A stretch of 64,000 bases of DNA from an uncultured Armatimonadota bacterium. GTDB taxonomy: Bacteria; Armatimonadota; Fimbriimonadia; Fimbriimonadales; Fimbriimonadaceae. How positions within the stretch are numbered: the first letter of the stretch is position 1; each line of letters starts with the position of its first letter. Where the stretch lies: NCBI GenBank assembly GCA_903899015.1, contig CAIUHP010000073.1, positions 1-64,000 of the forward strand. The letters are read 5' to 3'. The notes under the pieces were generated by a model. The model saw nothing but the letters and a program-made list of their open reading frames with translations, ran no database searches and was not told the DNA's origin. Of the stretch, positions 61,556-64,000 are shown piece after piece. Made by a program: the position numbers and the translations under genes.

Positions 61556-62014
61556 ATGACGATCGAAGACCTCGTTGAATCTTGGAAAACCAACAACTCC
61601 TTTTGCCTGGAGTTGCTTCGCCTTTGCCCAGAAGATGCCTTTGACCTCAAGCCGGGCAAGGGAAAGACCATTAGGTCCCAGTTCGTCCACATCATCCAGG
61701 TAAGAACTCAATGGGTTGCCGAAAAACTTCCGGATGTTGCCAGTCAGGTCAGCAAATTAGATTGGAAGACCGCTAATCGAGAGGATCTCCACCAGGGGCT
61801 TCTTCACTCGAGCGTGGGTGTCGAAGCCTTGCTTCGCTCACTCGACCAAAGTGGCAAATCGAGATCTCCTGCTCAGTTCTTTGGATACATCGTGGCTCAT
61901 GACGCCCACCATCGGGCTCAGGTGGAACTCACCCTTCGGCTTCACGATAAAGAGCTATCGGACAAGGAAATGTACTCGCTTTGGAATTGGAACAGGAAGC
62001 GACCAGAACTGTAG
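61556..62014 (+). CDS. DinB family metalloprotein
   Basis: A 152-residue four-helix DinB/YfiT-like protein. Metal-binding histidines occur in FVHIIQVRTQW and in HDAHHRAQVELTLRL. Members act as thiol (bacillithiol, mycothiol) transferases or stress proteins. Closely follows the aldo/keto reductase gene and is probably cotranscribed. Confidence 0.9.
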   Translation: MTIEDLVESWKTNNSFCLELLRLCPEDAFDLKPGKGKTIRSQFVHIIQVRTQWVAEKLPDVASQVSKLDWKTANREDLHQGLLHSSVGVEALLRSLDQSGKSRSPAQFFGYIVAHDAHHRAQVELTLRLHDKELSDKEMYSLWNWNRKRPEL

Positions 62015-62037
62015 AGTGCTGGTCGCTTCCAAATCCG

Positions 62038-62562
62038 CTAGTTGCCAGCTTTAACAGGATGAGTCACGGTTGGACGTCCCACTTTCATCGGTTTGCCATT
62101 TTCAAGCAACCGGTTACTGATTGGCTTAGCGCTCTTCAATAGCCAAGTCTTTCCGACTTTGGCCCAAACGTTTTCCGCCGTCGTGTATGCCTCAACCTTG
62201 TGTCGCTTTCCGTCGGGAAAGGGTACGGAACCTTTGAAAACGCCGTCAATTGTGACGGTAGCTTCGTTTCCCGTTACTTTGCATTTCTTGATGGTTCGAC
62301 TCCAGACAACTTCCGTCGCCGTAACCATTTGCTGCTTCAACGAATTAAGTGCGATTTTTAAAGGGATATCATGACCTTGCAGGTCTTTTCCCACAAAGGT
62401 TGGCAGATAGAACTTGCCATAAGCCTCAATGTCCTTCTTCTTGAATGCCGTTCCCATCGCACTGTAGTTCGCAGCTAATTGCTTCTCAACATTTTCGGCT
62501 GCCGCAAATATCGATGCACAAGAAACAATCGTTAAAGCGATAACGACGGGAAGTTTATTCAT
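62038..62562 (-). CDS. Exported SnoaL/NTF2-like protein
   Basis: A 174-residue protein with a signal peptide (LPVVIALTIVSCASIFAAAE), then an NTF2-type cone (NYSAMGTAFKKKDIEAYGKF, ENVWAKVGKTWLLKSAKP) as in DUF4440 proteins. No catalytic residues are known. ATG 62562 is chosen; a TTG two codons upstream is possible. Confidence 0.75.
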   Translation of the reverse strand: MNKLPVVIALTIVSCASIFAAAENVEKQLAANYSAMGTAFKKKDIEAYGKFYLPTFVGKDLQGHDIPLKIALNSLKQQMVTATEVVWSRTIKKCKVTGNEATVTIDGVFKGSVPFPDGKRHKVEAYTTAENVWAKVGKTWLLKSAKPISNRLLENGKPMKVGRPTVTHPVKAGN

Positions 62563-62673
62563 TAACAAGCATCATACCAAGCTGTTAGTTTAGGTGCTAG
62601 TGACACCATTCCACCTCCTCGCTCATCGCACCGCAAAGTGTTCGAAGATTATCGGCGTTAGCGTGGTTGCGAA

Positions 62674-63642
62674 CTAGAAGCTGTCGAGCCCAAGAAATCT
62701 TGCTTCAGGTAGCGAGAAGAGCGATACAAGTCGCGTCATGGGCCACTTACCGCTTACGGGGCGGACCATGGCATCGGCCACATCGATTTCGTCCACATGA
62801 GAAAAGCACGTTTCAAGAACCTGTCGTGCCTCGGCCACGATTGGAGCAGATACGATAAGGCGGTGGATGTCATTTTCCACTGCCCAGTGGGCGACTGCGT
62901 CGATAAGGTACCGAAACTTGATTACTGAGGGTTCGGGCATTCCCCACTCTTCAATCGTCACTTTGCCACCCCCCGTTTGCACGATCGCGAAAGAATCTTC
63001 CCCCATGAAGACAAGCTTGCCACCCATCCGAGGCGGGATCTTATGCTTCCAGTCTAGATCTCCCCGAATCTGAGTCAATGCTGATACAAAGCTCGACTCG
63101 CTGAGCATATGGAGGCGTTCAAGGTCAGGAGGATCTTGCAGGATGACGTCGGAATGCGAATCGGTATCTGCCTTCGTGCCGATATTTACGCCGAGGAAGG
63201 TTCGGTGAATCTGTCTCCAACCGAGCTTTTCGTAGAACGGCATGATGCCGGTGAAAAGGAACGACCAAGCGCATCCTGCCGCCTTCATATCGTCGTAGGC
63301 CATTGCCAAGAGCTTCTTGGCAAATCCTCGGCTCCGATATTCAGGCAGGGTGGAAACATTTGCGATGGCACCCACGGGCACCGCCTTGCAAAGCTCATCT
63401 CGGATCGGCAAAATAAAAAGTTGAACGGAGGAGACAATCTTGCCGTCGCATTCAACGACGAACGTCGTTCGTTTTACTCCTGGAACCGAAGCGTACATCG
63501 ACGTAAAAACAGACACATCGGGATTAAGAACGGCTGTCCAAAGCTCCAATAGAGCCGGCAGTTCATTCTCGTCAGCGGTGCGAAGAATCGCTTCAGCGTT
63601 CAATTCTTCAAGATTCTTCCATAACTGAGAGATTCCCCGCAT
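62674..63642 (-). CDS. Eis-like GNAT N-acetyltransferase
   Basis: A 322-residue acetyltransferase with N-terminal GNAT domain: NVSTLPEYRSRGFAKKLLAM holds the R-x-x-G-x-A acetyl-CoA loop, and FLFTGIMPFYEKLGWRQIHR follows. The C-terminal half forms a second, substrate-side domain like Eis. ATG 63642 is used; TTG 63657 is the alternative. Target amine unknown. Confidence 0.87.
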   Translation of the reverse strand: MRGISQLWKNLEELNAEAILRTADENELPALLELWTAVLNPDVSVFTSMYASVPGVKRTTFVVECDGKIVSSVQLFILPIRDELCKAVPVGAIANVSTLPEYRSRGFAKKLLAMAYDDMKAAGCAWSFLFTGIMPFYEKLGWRQIHRTFLGVNIGTKADTDSHSDVILQDPPDLERLHMLSESSFVSALTQIRGDLDWKHKIPPRMGGKLVFMGEDSFAIVQTGGGKVTIEEWGMPEPSVIKFRYLIDAVAHWAVENDIHRLIVSAPIVAEARQVLETCFSHVDEIDVADAMVRPVSGKWPMTRLVSLFSLPEARFLGLDSF

Positions 63643-63683
63643 TTCTGCCAGTGCCAAAAGCCCCGGTTTACACGAAAAGGAAC

Positions 63684-64000
63684 CTAAGACGGCCCTTTCG
63701 AAGCTTCGTATAGAAATCTCCCTAATTCTGGCTTGTCTCCTTCAATCATCAACGTGACCATATCGCCGGCTCGCAACACAGTCAGTCCGCCCGGCACGAC
63801 GTGCCCGCTACTTCGCTCCAATGTTGCCAAGATCGCTCCCTGCGGAAGTTGAAGGTCTTTCACCCGCCGACCGTCCATTCGAGAATGAGGCTCGATGAGT
63901 ACGTCGACTAGAATCGGCTCTGCGTCCGGCGTAACATCCAGTTTCGAACCCTTGAGATCGCGATCCATAAGTGCTTCATAGATGGGATGATCTTTCACGG
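63684..64000 (-). CDS. C-terminal TrkA-C (RCK_C) domain, probably of a ClC-type channel (partial)
   Basis: The reading frame is open to the window edge, so the N-terminus lies outside. The visible 105 residues begin VKDHPIYEALMDRDL, a motif at the end of ClC chloride channel cores, and continue into an RCK_C/TrkA-C domain (LVDVLIEPHSRMDGRRVKDL, GAILATLERSSGHVVPGG, TVLRAGDMVTLMIEG). Identity of the missing part is an inference. Confidence 0.7.
   Translation of the reverse strand, partial: VKDHPIYEALMDRDLKGSKLDVTPDAEPILVDVLIEPHSRMDGRRVKDLQLPQGAILATLERSSGHVVPGGLTVLRAGDMVTLMIEGDKPELGRFLYEASKGPS

Noticed and set aside
1-64000. CRISPR arrays, insertion sequences, prophage or toxin-antitoxin modules
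   Set aside because: No regularly spaced direct repeats, transposase, integrase or typical toxin pairs were seen.

Overview
The window looks like a chromosomal segment of a diderm, non-pathogenic bacterium of the Armatimonadota (Fimbriimonadia-like). The inference rests on three things. One pseudopilin has the [20 protein letters not shown]-type N-terminus followed by the [13 protein letters not shown]-like stretch common in that phylum. A futalosine-pathway menaquinone gene (mqnE) is present. There are also many small lipoproteins and a predicted outer-membrane barrel. No phage, insertion sequence or CRISPR array was seen; gene density is that of an ordinary core chromosome, mostly on the minus strand, with frequent ATGA, TTGA or TAATG start-stop overlaps.

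Layout. 0.1-3.9 kb (minus): rpsU, then ybeY - dgkA/PAP2 fusion - CNNM/CBS transporter - a small secretin-like exported protein. 4.2-6.1 kb (plus): an MFS transporter and a frameshifted TMEM175 channel gene. 6.1-16.2 kb (minus): two oligopeptide-type ABC permeases, a cyclophilin, a GYF/TM2 protein, an active and a degenerate S41 protease, a HEAT-repeat protein, MTA phosphorylase and a metal-chelate binding lipoprotein. 16.3-19.7 kb: tRNA-Trp, an ECF sigma/anti-sigma pair, and an alkylation-repair operon (Ada-AlkA fusion plus O6-methylguanine methyltransferase). 19.9-29.6 kb (minus): a beta-propeller protein, mqnE, an unknown protein, a class III cyclase, two related lipoproteins, cytidine deaminase and mutS2. 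30-31.6 kb (plus): a CBM96-like protein, an SGNH hydrolase and a possible 32-residue protein. 31.7-33.2 kb: an unknown membrane protein and a pseudopilin.

33.3-42.4 kb is the most coherent block: a minus-strand assimilatory sulfate reduction cluster, cysD-cysN / cysH-sir-cysG-ssuA-ssuB-ssuC. ATP sulfurylase makes APS. CysH carries the cysteine pairs of an APS (not PAPS) reductase, the siroheme sulfite reductase makes sulfide, the fused CysG-like protein makes its siroheme, and a TauT/SsuT-type ABC transporter probably brings in the sulfur source. CysN ends in a 90-residue tail that looks like a worn-out APS kinase, which this route would not need. A terminator, a promoter-like pair and a perfect inverted repeat between cysN and cysH suggest separate control of the second half.

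42.7-64 kb: a second ECF sigma/anti-sigma pair, alditol oxidase, DUF1003 protein, tRNA-Gln(CUG), an SDR, glutaminyl-tRNA synthetase, a thioester-like exported protein, a Tat-exported metallophosphoesterase, acetyltransferases, an AraC regulator divergent from a VOC protein, a DUF2339 giant membrane protein, a TlpA-like thioredoxin, a flavodoxin, a P-loop kinase, an outer-membrane protein, an aldo/keto reductase, a DinB protein and the truncated end of a probable ClC/TrkA-C protein.

I did not find a clear new defence or mobile system. The best leads are the active/inactive S41 pair, the CysN tail with the cysH control region, the DgkA-PAP2 fusion, the thioester-like protein, the C-terminal TGC..GP motif of the paired lipoproteins, and a triple-hairpin repeat upstream of position 49100.
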